Positions 45,681-56,699 of a DNA stretch of 64,000 nucleotides are shown piece after piece; positions within the stretch are counted from its first letter, which is position 1, and the number at the start of each line of letters is the position of its first letter. The notes below the pieces were generated by a model. It did no database searches. It had not been told where the DNA came from and was given only the letters and a program-made list of their open reading frames with translations. The stretch covers positions 2,732,031 through 2,796,030 of the forward strand of contig NW_020653397.1 of NCBI RefSeq assembly GCF_003589595.1, written 5' to 3'. This DNA comes from Hyposmocoma kahamanoa (taxonomy: Eukaryota > Arthropoda > Insecta > Lepidoptera > Cosmopterigidae). A program made the position numbers and the translations under genes.

Positions 45681-47677
45681 ATGCAGTCGATGTTGCATTT
45701 GGTTATTCTGTCAATATATTTAACTTCGACAAATTCGTACTTAGATTTCAGCGATTTAAGGCGACGTATAATTTCGCAAATTCAACGACATCAATCGCTA
45801 AGAAATAATAATAACTATTTTGATAATGATGCAAGCTCTAAATACGGCCCATGGATCGGAGATAAAGAAATCATGCGAGCTCGTTCGGAAGACACAGAAA
45901 ACTATAATCACCATAAAGCTGATGTAAGCGCAATTGAAGACAGGAATGACATCACGAAGGCACGCCAAAAGGCTCTAGTGTTATCTAAAGCGAAAGGCAA
46001 AGAAGCAGAGTTAAATGAGTTAAACGTGCTAGAAAGTGGGGATTTGAATAACCGCAAAATGCGCTATCATATGGATCCCGTATTTAATGTATTACGAAGT
46101 GGAAGCTTGAGAAGGTACTTAGACGATGACGACTCTGAAATCGTAAGCTCTAGCAGGGAACTTGGAGATTTCAAAGAACAATTTAAGGACCTATGGCTTC
46201 AGAAGAAGTATGAAGCACTAAATTCTTCATTACCACCTGGAGACCAAGTCAACATGGTGGCTGCTCGTAAGTTAATATTGGTACATCACGAACCGTTTGT
46301 ACCTTTGGAAATTATACTTAATCATCGTCAGTTATAACCTTTCAATGAAACATTTTTGTTATTTAAAATTGTGTATAAATTGTTTTTTTTTTCTAACAAA
46401 TCAATATTTCGGGCTCTGTGTATATCCCGTGGTTACGGCTGACTGAGACGATATTAGTCATTAAAACAATTATATGCGATTTAGATTCGAAAAAAATAGT
46501 TTCACCTACAATTTGTAGGAATAATAGCGATAATCTAATGATAAATTGATAGCAGTGGTGAGGCCTGAAAATGTCACCTACCTTAAGAAAAAGCGGCGCC
46601 TTGGTGACACTTAAACAAAACTTATTAGCACACAAGGCTATACACTTCATTTCACTGGTTAACTAATTCTATACTTAGAATTTAGCACAAAATGTAGTAA
46701 TTGATAATACGTGGAAAATTTTATTCACTGATAGACAGATAAAGCATTTATTCAGCACGTTACATCACAGCATTACGTAATATAACAAGAAAAGGAAAGT
46801 TGCAACAAATAATGTACTGGAAAGGTTTCGGTTAACCACAATGCTGCCAACTTTATAAGTTTGCCGCGTAGATATTCTGCCGATATCTAAGTGGTTGCGC
46901 AAGCAAGTAAATTTATTTAATTGTTTTTCAGGCCCTTGGGGAGTAAAATGCGGTGATCCAAATCAGCACGATATGCCTTGGGGGACATGCATGTTGGCCG
47001 CGGAATGTGATGCTGAATATCGCATATTTAGAGGCGACATCTTCTGCGGTCGCACTTCATTTGGCTGCTGCGCTCTCGAGGTTGCGACTTACGACATGTA
47101 TCAAGGGTTTGACTTATCATTTGAGGATAAAGGCTTGTCAACGGACACTGAGGAGATGCAGCACGATGAAAACAAAAACACGAAAAAAAAAGATACTGAA
47201 AAAGCCAAGAAGAAGCGGAAAGACGCCAGGGCGAGGCGTAAAAAGAGAATAAAAAAAAATATAAAGAAGATTATGAAAGAAATCAATAAAATTCTCAATA
47301 GAATCTATCAAAATTCTTCGAAGCAGAGGAAGAAGAGGTCGAAGCAGATGAGGAACTTAATTAAAAAATTGAAGTCTGAATATAAAAAGGATCGGCTCGC
47401 TGTTAAAGATCTTCACGAGGAGTATATGATAAAAATAGATGCGGCATTGATGAAGAAGCTTTACGAAATAAAGAATATGAATACCGAATTCATGAGAAAC
47501 GCGACTTTTGCGAGCATAGTGGTGAATGGCACAATGTCGAAGGAGGGGGCGAGGATGTTGATTCAGGCGTATCCGGAGCTGGAAACTTACATGAGCAAAG
47601 CGCGCCGCTCCAGCGGTGGGAATAATACCGCAGACTATTTAGAGTATGACGTAGAGTACGGTTTCCTTTATTATTAG
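45681..47677 (+). CDS. Gene B: secreted CLIP-like six-cysteine protein, paralogue of gene A
   Basis: Exons 45681-46266 and 46932-47677 join at a phase-1 intron of 665 bp (split codon C|GC) to 443 residues. The intron position is the same as in gene A. A signal peptide (MQSMLHLVILSIYLTSTNS) starts the protein. The N-terminal half is shorter than in A but ends with the same blocks, MDPVFNVLRSGSLRRYL and LWLQKKYEALNS. The six cysteines (C202, C215, C221, C234, C241, C242) have identical spacing to gene A. The basic helical stretch (KKRKDARARRKKRIKK), GARMLIQAYP and the ending DYLEYDVEYGFLYY are shared. The linker before the tail is shorter than in A. Function unknown. A MITE begins 8 bases after the stop codon. 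Confidence 0.85.
46400..46515 (+). repeat. Family E fragment in gene B intron
   Basis: Contains atttcgggctctgtgtatat, tggttacggctgactgagac and aaaaaaatagtttcacct, matching parts of the 62149 and 8286 elements. It is strongly diverged. Confidence 0.45.
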
Positions 47678-47685
47678 GGTCCATT

Positions 47686-48063
47686 CTTAGAATAATAACG
47701 CATAGAATGATAGTTTCATATCAAACGAACTGTCACAAGTGAGGCAAAAATCAAATTCATGTAGGCTAGTTTTAGTAGTAGGTTAATTTTCGGTTTTAGT
47801 GAATATTTATATAAAAATACAAGTTGAAACGCGTTACTTCCTTGTGGAATGTGATGTTAGTATCTATTTTATGTTTGTCTGACGCATTTTTACACTCATT
47901 TACCGCACATTTCGTCATTTTTAGCTAAAATTCTTGAGCTGTTCGCGGGGCAAGTTGACCTTGAGCACTGACGGCCCGCCCGCTCGTGTAGGCCCATTGG
48001 GAGCGCTTCAATTTGCCTCACTTAGCGTGTGCGGACTAGGTTTCTATGCGTTATTATTCTAAG
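47686..48063. mobile_element. MITE family K in the 3' UTR of gene B
   Basis: A perfect 22-bp terminal inverted repeat (starting cttagaataataacgcata) closes both ends. The element is flanked by the identical 8-bp direct repeat ggtccatt (47678-47685 and 48064-48071). The left duplication begins at the base after the TAG stop of gene B. A second inner inverted pair (caagtgaggcaaa / tttgcctcactt) is visible. The 8-bp duplication suggests hAT-like mobilisation. Confidence 0.9.
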
Positions 48064-48436
48064 GGTCCATTGATGTAAAGGCGTGTGCGTGTGCAGGCGT
48101 GAAAACTTGTTTGCTAGTTAGTACTTGGTACAGAATGGCAAAAGTAAATTTATAATGTGTGTCTCCACGCCGCATCCACCGCTCGCGCCTTGTTAATGCT
48201 AAGGCGAGAACCAAGTAGTAACTGAAAGTTGTAACCTCGTCTTTTATCAATTTAATTATAACAATCAACATAAGAAAAATAAATAAATGATAAGTCAATT
48301 AGTGTATCATTTATTTAATAGATGCACCCCCTCACACAAAACCTGTAGGGCTTGCACGACAGATCCGTGACCTCTATGCGAGAACAGCAATATCTCGCGC
48401 ATCAAGTCGCTCTCGCAGAAGTCGCGCCCTGTCATG

Positions 48437-48650
48437 CTAAGCCCTATTGTGAACATTAACTTCGTTCCGGTTTTGAAGGTTTAGGGTACTGGTAAAACTA
48501 CAAGCATTGTCAACTTTATCTGTCAGGGTGACAGGTGCACTGGCAGCACCCCTCAAGTTTATTGCGATTTAAAGCTGTGAGTGGCATTGTAACTATTACG
48601 GTTAGGCGTGTCGCTTACAATCAGGCGCACGACTTGTTCGTTCTGTCATT
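48437..48650 (-). mobile_element. Non-autonomous repeat B, copy 4
   Basis: Reverse-oriented: ttccggttttgaaggtttag, ctttatctgtcagggtgaca, tgcactggcagcacccc and aggcgcacgacttgttcg. Closest in wording to the fragment at 55430. Confidence 0.65.
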
Positions 48651-49344
48651 TGTATAAAAAAATATTGAATTTGAAGAGGTTTTTTCCTTATGTATCCTTA
48701 AAATATAATAGTGTTTTTTTTTATCACCTGTACCTATATGCAGAGACGACTGTACTCACGATATGTGTAGGTAAAGTATGGCGATATTAGATTTCACTGC
48801 TTTAACGAAAAAAACACGGATTAGATTTCAGGTATTCGATTTTAGGAACTTTTCTATATCGTTTTTGGCCCGTGTGTTGTAGTAAGTGCCCTAGAGTGAA
48901 TTCCGTTGTTCTTTTCTGGTACTCATAGTATAGGAGACTAAAACAGTGTCTGGCGCCATTCTGGCACATTAAAAAAAGTAGCCACGAATGTAATGTGTTA
49001 ATTAAAAACCACACGATCGTTTTTTGTTTAATTTGTCGGCATCAACTTAAATATGCATATCTATAGAAAAATGAATGTATGTATGTTTGTTTGTTTGTTT
49101 GTCCCGTGTGCGTTCCATTAGTATTTCATCCGGGTGTGATAAAACTTAAGACAGGAAAATACAAAAACACACAAATAAAACGTACTGCAATTTCTTTCTA
49201 TGGAACTTTTGAGTTGTTGTGCGCACGCCTCGTAAACGTTTCTGAAATCCCACTGCTGTGTACGGGTTTCGTCTAAAGACAGGGTTGAGAGTTCTCGTAG
49301 CTCTTTTGTGCGTAGAATAGGTTCATGTTAATTTTGCTTCTTTT

Positions 49345-49823
49345 TTATAATATCAAGTGACGGGACGAACAAGTCGTGCACCTGATGGTAACACGCCATA
49401 ACAATTGCAGTGCCACTCAGAGCTTTAAGTCGCAAAGACCTGAGGGGCATTGCCACTGCGCCCGTTTTGTTAACAAAGAAGTTAGCAAACTAAATACTTG
49501 CCCAGATTCCACTTGCGGGTTTTGGTGTGAGAAATGAGAGACTGCACCTTAGGTGGTATAGTTTTTAAAAATATTCTGTACAAATTCCAGGATGCACCTT
49601 ACAAAATACTTTACAAGTTGTACTAAGCCTTCCAGTTATTACAATTGACAAAAATCATGTGGTCATCACACACACATGCTACATGTGCCTCTAATTTCAC
49701 CAGCACCCTTACCCTTCAAAAACGGAACACAGTAATACTGACATTACTGCTTGGCGGCAGAAATCGGTAAGGTGCCAGTACTTCCCTGGACGAACTCTTT
49801 CGCAAGGAGATCTACTGCTACTA
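49345..49823 (+). mobile_element. Non-autonomous repeat B, copy 5, with an internal insert
   Basis: The left part (acgaacaagtcgtgcacctg ... tgccactgcgcccg) ends near 49465. The right part resumes near 49690 with cacccttacccttcaaaaac and runs to ggagatctactgctacta. About 220 bp of unrelated DNA lies between. Confidence 0.65.
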
Positions 49824-49864
49824 AAATGTTTCATCCTAATAATAATAATATAAATACGTACATA

Positions 49865-50931
49865 GGGCGCACTATAAGTTTCCGGAACTGGCCACTTACA
49901 TAAACAATATTTAAAAAGTAATTACAATATTTGAAAATGGAACTCTTTGGCCGTAGAGTACAGTTTGTTTCATCTGACTGTCACTTGTTTTTACATTGTG
50001 GTGTCATTTTAGAAATTGGTTGTCTACATCACCATGGATTTAACTCGTGAAAATTTTCGTAGTATTATTTTCTACGACTTTAAAGTGTAATTTAACAGCT
50101 CAGCGGAGCCTTGCTCTGCTTCAAACTGCTTTTGGCGATAAAGCACCATGCAAGACGACTATTTATAGCTGGTTTCCAGAATTTAAACGCCGACGTGTGA
50201 ATGTCAGTGACGAATTTCGTGATGGTCGTCCGTCCACTGCTGTGAACAACAAAAACATCGATGCTGTGCGTCGTATAATCAAAACAGACAGGCATGTGAC
50301 ATACTATGAGATTCGGGCATCTTTAGGCATAGGCATGTGTCAAATACAATCAATACTACACAAACATTTGGGTGTGAAAAAGCAGCAATCGAGCGTATGG
50401 ATCTTTCGAGATGAGCCGAAACCAACCAAAGTGGCGCGCGTGCAAAGTGTCTCTAAGCGGATGATTGCTTCTTTTTTAAATAAAACTGGACACGTGGCTA
50501 CTGTTGCTTTGGAGAACCATTGTACCGTGTAAAGTGATTGGTACACGACTATTTGTTTGCCGGAAGTTATTGACAAACTCCGTAATAATAACCGTAAACG
50601 CCGTATCATCTTGCACCACGATAATGCCAGTTCTCACACGGCCAGATAGACAAATGAATTTTCGAAGGTGTACACGTTGACCTTAAGAGCCATCTCGGGT
50701 ATAGTCCCGACCTGGCACTTTAATTTATTTTCAAAAATCTATAACCAGTTACAAGGTCAACGATTTTCATCACCTGAAAGTCGAAGAGTATGAAAAATAT
50801 GTTTCAAGATTGTCACGAAGGAGTGGCATAAATGTTTTCAAAATTTGTTCATTCGTATGGAAAAGTGCATTAACGCTAACGGATAATATAGATTTTTTTC
50901 GTATTAATTCCGGAAACTTATAGTGCACCCC
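49865..50931 (+). pseudogene. Mariner element 1, decayed
   Basis: The ends gggcgcactataagtttccg and, inverted, ggggtgcactataagtttcc are terminal repeats. The transposase frame 50047-50532 has WFPEFKRRRVNVSDEFRDGR and YEIRASLGIGMCQIQSILHK. It then jumps from HLGVKK to QQSSVWIFRDEPKPTKVARV, so the first catalytic Asp region is deleted. The second catalytic motif (LHHDNASSH) lies in a different frame at about 50610. The element is about 1.07 kb, short for mariner. Confidence 0.85.
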
Positions 50932-50936
50932 ACGTA

Positions 50937-52480
50937 CACACATCAAAAAAAGTTTGCGATCACTTCGAAAAACTGAAATCTTTTTTGTTACTGTAGATTA
51001 TATTATGATTTTTTCTTCTTTTTAGATTCTTTATTTAAAAATAAATTAGAACATAAAACAATGACCCCGTTCAATTGTTTTTTCATATAAAAAGGCTTTC
51101 AGTCCTAGCTTATGGCTCATTCAGAAATCTGATTTAGTCAATTATAAGCGATTCAAGATATTTTTCGCGGAAAGTTGTGATTGAAAAAATGCCAAGAGGA
51201 TTATCAGAGGTTTTACGAGCTAGAATAGTAACTTTGAGGGAAGAAGGATACACCACGAGAGTAATAGCACGCAGACTTGCTATATCCCAATCCTGTGTCG
51301 TGGCTACGTTGCAGAGGTATCACGGAATGGGGAATTTAGCTGACCGACCCCGCAGCGGTCGCCCAACTGTTTTGACAGCTGCCCAAAAGCGCTATATTAG
51401 ATTGCTGGCAGCCCGTGATCCAACAATCAACGCCACTAAAATAAAAGCAGAAGTCAGGGCCGCCTCTGGGCTTGAAGTTAGCACGCAGACCGTTCGCAAT
51501 TGCTTGCACCAGGCTGGATTACGAGCACGGAGGTCTTGGCGAGCTCCGCTCAATTCCCGGCAACGTCAACAACGAAGATTGCAGTGGGCTAGACTTCGGC
51601 AAAATGAAGAAGGTGAGGACGAAAACATTTGGCAAAACTGTCTCTTCGTTGACGAATCCCGAATCAGCACTCATCCAGATAACCGACGTGTCCGTGTCTG
51701 GAGAAGACCAGGCGACCGTGAAAGACAAAGAACTGCCACTGGAACAGTTCAGCAAGGCGGAAAATCGGTGTCCTTTTGGGGTGGCATTATGATTGGAGCT
51801 AGAACGCCTTTGATCCCGTATCGGGGCTTCATGACAGCAGACATGTACAAAGCAGTTGCTATTGATGATATCGTCAGACCATTCCGAGTAAACCATGGGC
51901 ACCAATTTGTACTGGTCGATGATAATGCGCCCGCACATCGAGCTCAACGAGTCAATGCTGCTCTTCAAGAATACGATATCACACGATTAGACTGGCCTGC
52001 CGGCTCGCCCGACTTAAACTCAATAGAGCACGCGTGGGATGCTCTTAAACGAGCAGTATGGAACCGTGAGCCACGTCCCCAGACAGTTCCAGAGCTCACG
52101 GAAGCCGCTATTGAAGAATGGGATAGGTTACCCCAGGAAATGCTGGATAACTTGATCCTCAGCATGCCCAGGAGGATCTTCGCATGTATTCGAGCCAGGG
52201 GAGGAGTTATTTTATATTGAATTCACACCTTTTAATAATAAATTCTTGTTTAAGTTTAATTAAACAGTCTTTTTCTTTCTATGAAATTTCTATCACTATT
52301 ACATTATGATTAATGGCTCAATTTTTTTAAATAAATAATAAAAAATAGTGTTATATTTTAATTTCAAACAGGGTATTCCTATTTAAAGAAAGCATACAAC
52401 ATAGATTTTTTCTTGATAAAGTTAAATTTAAAGAATTATAGGAGCTTATGCTATTGATCGCAAACTTTTTTTGATGTGTG
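50937..52480 (+). mobile_element. Tc1-like DNA transposon, structurally complete
   Basis: Perfect 26-bp terminal inverted repeats (beginning cacacatcaaaaaaagtttg) are flanked by TA at 50935-50936 and 52481-52482, the Tc1/mariner target duplication. Total length is 1544 bp with one uninterrupted transposase gene. It inserted about 5 bp outside the right end of mariner 1. Confidence 0.95.
51177..52220 (+). CDS. Tc1-like transposase, DD34E, intact
   Basis: A DDE transposase that cuts and pastes its own element in the nucleus. 347 residues from the ATG at 51177; an alternative ATG at 51189 (MPRGLSEVLRARIV) may be the real start. The N-terminus has paired-like helix-turn-helix segments (residues 10-60, then 68-120) joined by the GRP motif at 61-63. 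The catalytic residues read as D159 (LFVDESR), D249 (VLVDDNAPAHRA) and E284 (DLNSIEHAWD), with 34 residues between the last two, the classic DD34E spacing. Length is normal for the family. No stop or shift is seen, so it could still be active. Base composition is richer in G+C than its surroundings. Confidence 0.95.
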   Translation: MIEKMPRGLSEVLRARIVTLREEGYTTRVIARRLAISQSCVVATLQRYHGMGNLADRPRSGRPTVLTAAQKRYIRLLAARDPTINATKIKAEVRAASGLEVSTQTVRNCLHQAGLRARRSWRAPLNSRQRQQRRLQWARLRQNEEGEDENIWQNCLFVDESRISTHPDNRRVRVWRRPGDRERQRTATGTVQQGGKSVSFWGGIMIGARTPLIPYRGFMTADMYKAVAIDDIVRPFRVNHGHQFVLVDDNAPAHRAQRVNAALQEYDITRLDWPAGSPDLNSIEHAWDALKRAVWNREPRPQTVPELTEAAIEEWDRLPQEMLDNLILSMPRRIFACIRARGGVILY

Positions 52481-52482
52481 TA

Positions 52483-53895
52483 TATCCTAATCTGACATCA
52501 TATACTCAATGTCTGACATGTACGTTTTCCAATTGCAACGAAGTTGCAGAGTCACATTGTGCAAGAAGTTATAATATACGATAGGCGATAATAAAAGGAA
52601 TTATTGCAACACATCCGCCCCGTTCTAGTGAATGCAATAAAACGCTATTTTCCAATTTCGTGGCCACGAGTCACTTCGTAGGTTAACAAATTACATGTTA
52701 AATAGTCAAATTTACAACCTAACGACCAGCTGGACATGTACTAGGAGATTTCGTCAAATCCCTGCCACACAGAAACGCGCGGCAGCCGTGCGTCTGCCGC
52801 GCATGTCAGTGTATAAACTCGTACATTACAAAAATTGTCTGGGTCCATTATTATAATTTTAATAACTTATGTTACAATCTAATAATAATAGGAACATTAA
52901 TTGATCATCTAGTAGTAGTCGCAAGCGACAAGCGACGATTGATCGCTCCAAGTCTCACGACCAATGGTCACATGACGCGGGCACGCCGCACTAAGCCATT
53001 TAGTTAGTTGTGCATGTTAGAACAAGTCGCAGCGAGTCGGTCAAAGCCAAACTCAAAGATCATTTATTCCATAGGTAAAATAACTCTTTCTCTTTACTCT
53101 TTACTCTTGAAAACGTCACATTTACATTACATTACATTAAGCTACTGCTCGTTTACTACGCTGATGTCCCTGAGAAGAACGAGCAAGAAACTCTAGGGAT
53201 TGCTCTTTTCAAATAAACTTAAATGACATGGAATACACTTTGAATCAAATTTGTGTTGATGATGTGAGCTCTTAAACAAACAACATACCGAAAAACAGAT
53301 TAAACTTACAAAATCACCATGTAATGGACACTACGCTACGGAGCAATTAGGGTGAATTATTGATAGACTCATTGATCCAATAACCCGTTGACTCGTTGAT
53401 CGATTGCTTGACTTTTTGGTTCGATCGGACGACGGTTCTATCGAACGAATGCTTTATCGAACAAATGTTCGACCCAAACGAAGAGTGTGAAGGCGAACCA
53501 TGTCGTGCGTGAGAGTGAACGAGACAACAATAGTATTGTGAATTGTTGAATAATCTCTAAAATTATACTTATAAAGTCGAATATTGCGCGCATGACCCAT
53601 GAAACGTTAAAATGATCGGGTTATTTAGAAGCTAGTAACCCAGGTTATCGGATCACAGGTGCTGTTGGAATCATTTTGATTCGATCACAATCGACACACG
53701 TCTAATTGAGAGCGCTGTAAAGACGTTGGAAGGAACACGCCCCAGTTTCACGCGGTCTATCCTGCGCCATTAGCTTTTACACGGATGCTTTTTTCCGTTG
53801 TAATAAAAACGAACACGAGTAATCGCGTGCGAAATAACGTTAGCTCAAATAAATTCAAACAGGTAATTGCGCATGACTGTGCGTGCGGGCTGTAC
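52483..53895. other. Intergenic, no gene seen
   Basis: No coding exon recognised. Some short repeats of the type tcgttgatcgat/tcgatcggacgacgg occur at 53390-53470. Confidence 0.5.
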
Positions 53896-54334
53896 GCTAG
53901 CGATGCGCCACTTTGATTGTTACTAATACTAATCATTCGAATGGGCAAATCATTCGCCTAAGTCGAATCCAAGCACAATCATTCGACTCGAGTCGACTGA
54001 TTAACTACCGAATGCCCCTGCCATTCGGTCGGGGCCACGAGTCCAATGATTATTATATCGGAACACCTCATTCATCATTTCCGTACCACAAAATATTCCT
54101 GTCCCGTCACAATTACAGTGTTTATCATATATCAGAGAGGGCTAGATGATCACGAGCAGAAATGCTCTATGGAATCTATGGATTAGTACAACTAATTAGT
54201 AATGAATGATCATTCAAATCATACGAATACGAAAATTAGTAGGTTACTAATTTGACAAATTTGACATTCGAATGACAGGATTAGCAATTACTAACGAGTC
54301 GAATATCGAAAACGTTCACAACGGCGCATCACTA
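53896..54334 (+). mobile_element. hAT-like non-autonomous element F, copy 2 (439 bp)
   Basis: Ends tagcgatgcgccactttg and, inverted, tagtgatgcgccgttgtg have the TAGxGATGCGC form known for hAT elements. Flanks are ctgtacgc (53888-53895) and ctgcacgc (54335-54342), an 8-bp duplication with one change. No transposase is encoded. Confidence 0.85.
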
Positions 54335-54679
54335 CTGCACGCGCGATGGAGTGACTGTGTAAAGGGGGCTAATATCGTTGTCACTTAGATGATTATGGTC
54401 ACTGTACTATTCCTATATTTATCAATTAATCGATAAATACCTTATGTAATAAGAGACACGATTATGTTTTCAACAAGCAGAATTCGTTCGTGAAACCTCT
54501 TTTCGTTTCAATCTGATAAAAGCACGTGCCAAGTCAACCGAGCAAAGCGCATGGAGACTGGATGTGAGCCAGAAAAGTACCGGCAACCGATCTTGCGAGA
54601 TATATATTTTGAGGCTTTTTATATTTCTTATTTAGAAATTGTACTCATACAACAATTCTTAAAATACTTATATTAAATT

Positions 54680-54930
54680 AATTTTTGTGAAATTATGCCA
54701 CTAGTTCGATAAATTTATTAATGCATACCGTGAGTGACGCTCTCCAAACTGAGCTCCGGAACGAACCAACAGACCTTATGAATTTTTCTGTGCAGCTTGT
54801 TGCAGATCTTTGGATTTGGTTTTTAATTACTTTTTTCCGTAGCGCCATCTGTGACAAATCTATGAAAGTTTTTCTTCATTCAGCCAGGTATCTTTACAGC
54901 TATCAGCAGCCGACTGTTATGTCGTTTTTG
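54680..54930 (-). mobile_element. SINE-like repeat, family C, reverse copy
   Basis: Contains tgtgaaattatgccactagt, the reverse of the agatggcgctacgg block (ccgtagcgccatctgtgaca) and tctttacagctatcagcagc. It is heavily diverged. Confidence 0.5.
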
Positions 54931-55126
54931 TCAATAAACTTATTACTCCATTATAAAACAGAACTTATTACTGGCCGTCCTTCCTTGCAACTTGCCAGGT
55001 CAGATACAAGAAGAAGCAGATTATATGGGAACGAAATTGAATAGGAAATATTTTTCTTGCTTAATTCTTCCCTGTTGGACACTCACTGTAGTGTGATTCT
55101 AAGAAAGATAAATACATGGGGCACAC

Positions 55127-55412
55127 CATTGACTTACAGACAAATGGACGACGGGTCTAATACAAAAACCACGAAAAAAATATCCCAAGTCAACCTATTT
55201 AAACGTAATGACATGTCAAGGAATATGAAAAAGCTAAAACGTTGAATTTAAATTGTAATGTCATCGCAGTGCTGTCTAATTTTGCTTGCTTCGCTGTCAG
55301 TCGAACAAACGAAGACTAGAGTGTGAATGACGCTCTGTATACGATTTTAACGCCCTATAAGTTCGGACACTTTTTAGCGCGGACCCGACGTCCATATAAT
55401 TGTAAGTCCATG
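55127..55412 (+). mobile_element. MITE family D, copy 4 (long form)
   Basis: Starts cattgacttacagacaaatg and ends with the inverse of catggacttacaattatatg. Internal phrases match copies 2 and 3. The 8-bp flanks do not match (gggcacac / tttgaatc), so a later rearrangement or chimaera is possible. Confidence 0.75.
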
Positions 55413-55429
55413 TTTGAATCGCAATAAAC

Positions 55430-55537
55430 TTGAGGGGTGCTGCCAGTGCACCTGTCACCCTGACAGATAAAGTTGACAATGCTTGTAGTTTTACTAGTAC
55501 CCTAAACCTTCAAAACCGGAACGAAGTTACTTTCAGT
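55430..55537 (+). repeat. Repeat B fragment next to mariner 2
   Basis: Contains ggtgctgccagtgcacctgt, caccctgacagataaagttg and accttcaaaaccggaacgaa. It stops where the mariner terminal repeat begins. Confidence 0.6.
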
Positions 55538-55540
55538 GTG

Positions 55541-56699
55541 CCCCACACTGAAAGTTTTGCACTTTTGACTTTACATAACTATTCGAATGGTATATTTTTT
55601 AAACATAGACCCTTATTAGTTATTCATAAAAAAAATTGGGGGAAAATAATTAGTCAATATTTTTTTAACAGACCTTTATATTTATCTTAACGCAAACGTC
55701 TTATTTGAATGAATGCGAAAACATTTTTTATATAGAAAAAAATTCTATGATTTTAAGACTTTTTCTTTCTCCTCAAGATTGTGCTGCTCGACTTCAAAAT
55801 GCTTTTTGGAGGGAAGCACCTCATTATGTACTGTGATGCGATGGTATGCGGAAATTGAGCGTGGACTGGTTTCTCTGAATGATGTGATTCGTGAAGGTCG
55901 CCCTTCGACAACGGTGAAAATGTGGCCACAGTGAAACAGCTTATTGAAGAATACCGACGTATAACCTATGAAACGATTCGAGGACATCTGGGGATTGGTA
56001 TGACTCAGATCCAAAAATTTTTACACGAAGTATTAAAAGTTAGAAAAACTTCGTTGTTGCTGCATCCCTCATTTACTGACGCCATAACAAAAACGGACTC
56101 GTGTTGTTCAATGATGTTGTTCAAGTATGATCACGGCAATTCGAATGCTGTTTGTAATATCCTAACGGGAGATAAAACGTGGATTTACTGTTTTGAACCA
56201 GAAACAAAAACAGCAATCTTGTGAATGAGTGTTCGAAAGCGAGAACAGACCGACAAAATTGAAGCAGGCGAGGAACGTGGATAAAAAAATGATTCCGTAT
56301 TTTTTCTCTCGCACGGATCCCATTTGCATCCTCTTGCACCACGACATCATCAACGCTTCTTCACACACAGCCAACAAAACAAAATAATTTTTAACCTCTT
56401 AAAAAATTAGAGCTCGTGACCCATCCTGCACATAGTCCGGACCTTGCAGCCTGTAATTTTTTTATTTTCCCTAAAAGCAGGGAATTCATGTGTGGTTTCA
56501 CTTTTTCCAAAAAAAAAGCATTGACGGCTTCAATCAGCACGTCAAAAACATCTTCAGATCTATGGTCTTTGTGCTTCGAAAAATGGTTCGACAGAATGAA
56601 AAAACGTTTAAAGTGGAGAGTACCTACTCTGAAAAATAATAAATTATTTTGATTACAACTTGTTTTATTCATAAGTTATGCAAAACTATCAGTGCACCC
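55541..56699 (+). pseudogene. Mariner element 2, decayed
   Basis: Inverted ends are ccccacactgaaagttttgc and, from the right, gggtgcactgatagttttgc. The right end is followed by TA. Transposase pieces in several frames: MRWYAEIERGLVSLND, REGRPSTTVK, RRITYETIRGHLGIGMTQIQ, ILTGDKTWIYCFEPETKT (first catalytic Asp) and VTHPAHSPDLAACNFFIFPK (third Asp region). At least three frameshifts or stops inactivate it. Confidence 0.85.

Noticed and set aside
51519..51968. 149-codon minus frame and a 106-codon plus frame inside the Tc1 element
   Set aside because: They are shadows of the transposase gene, open because of its codon usage.
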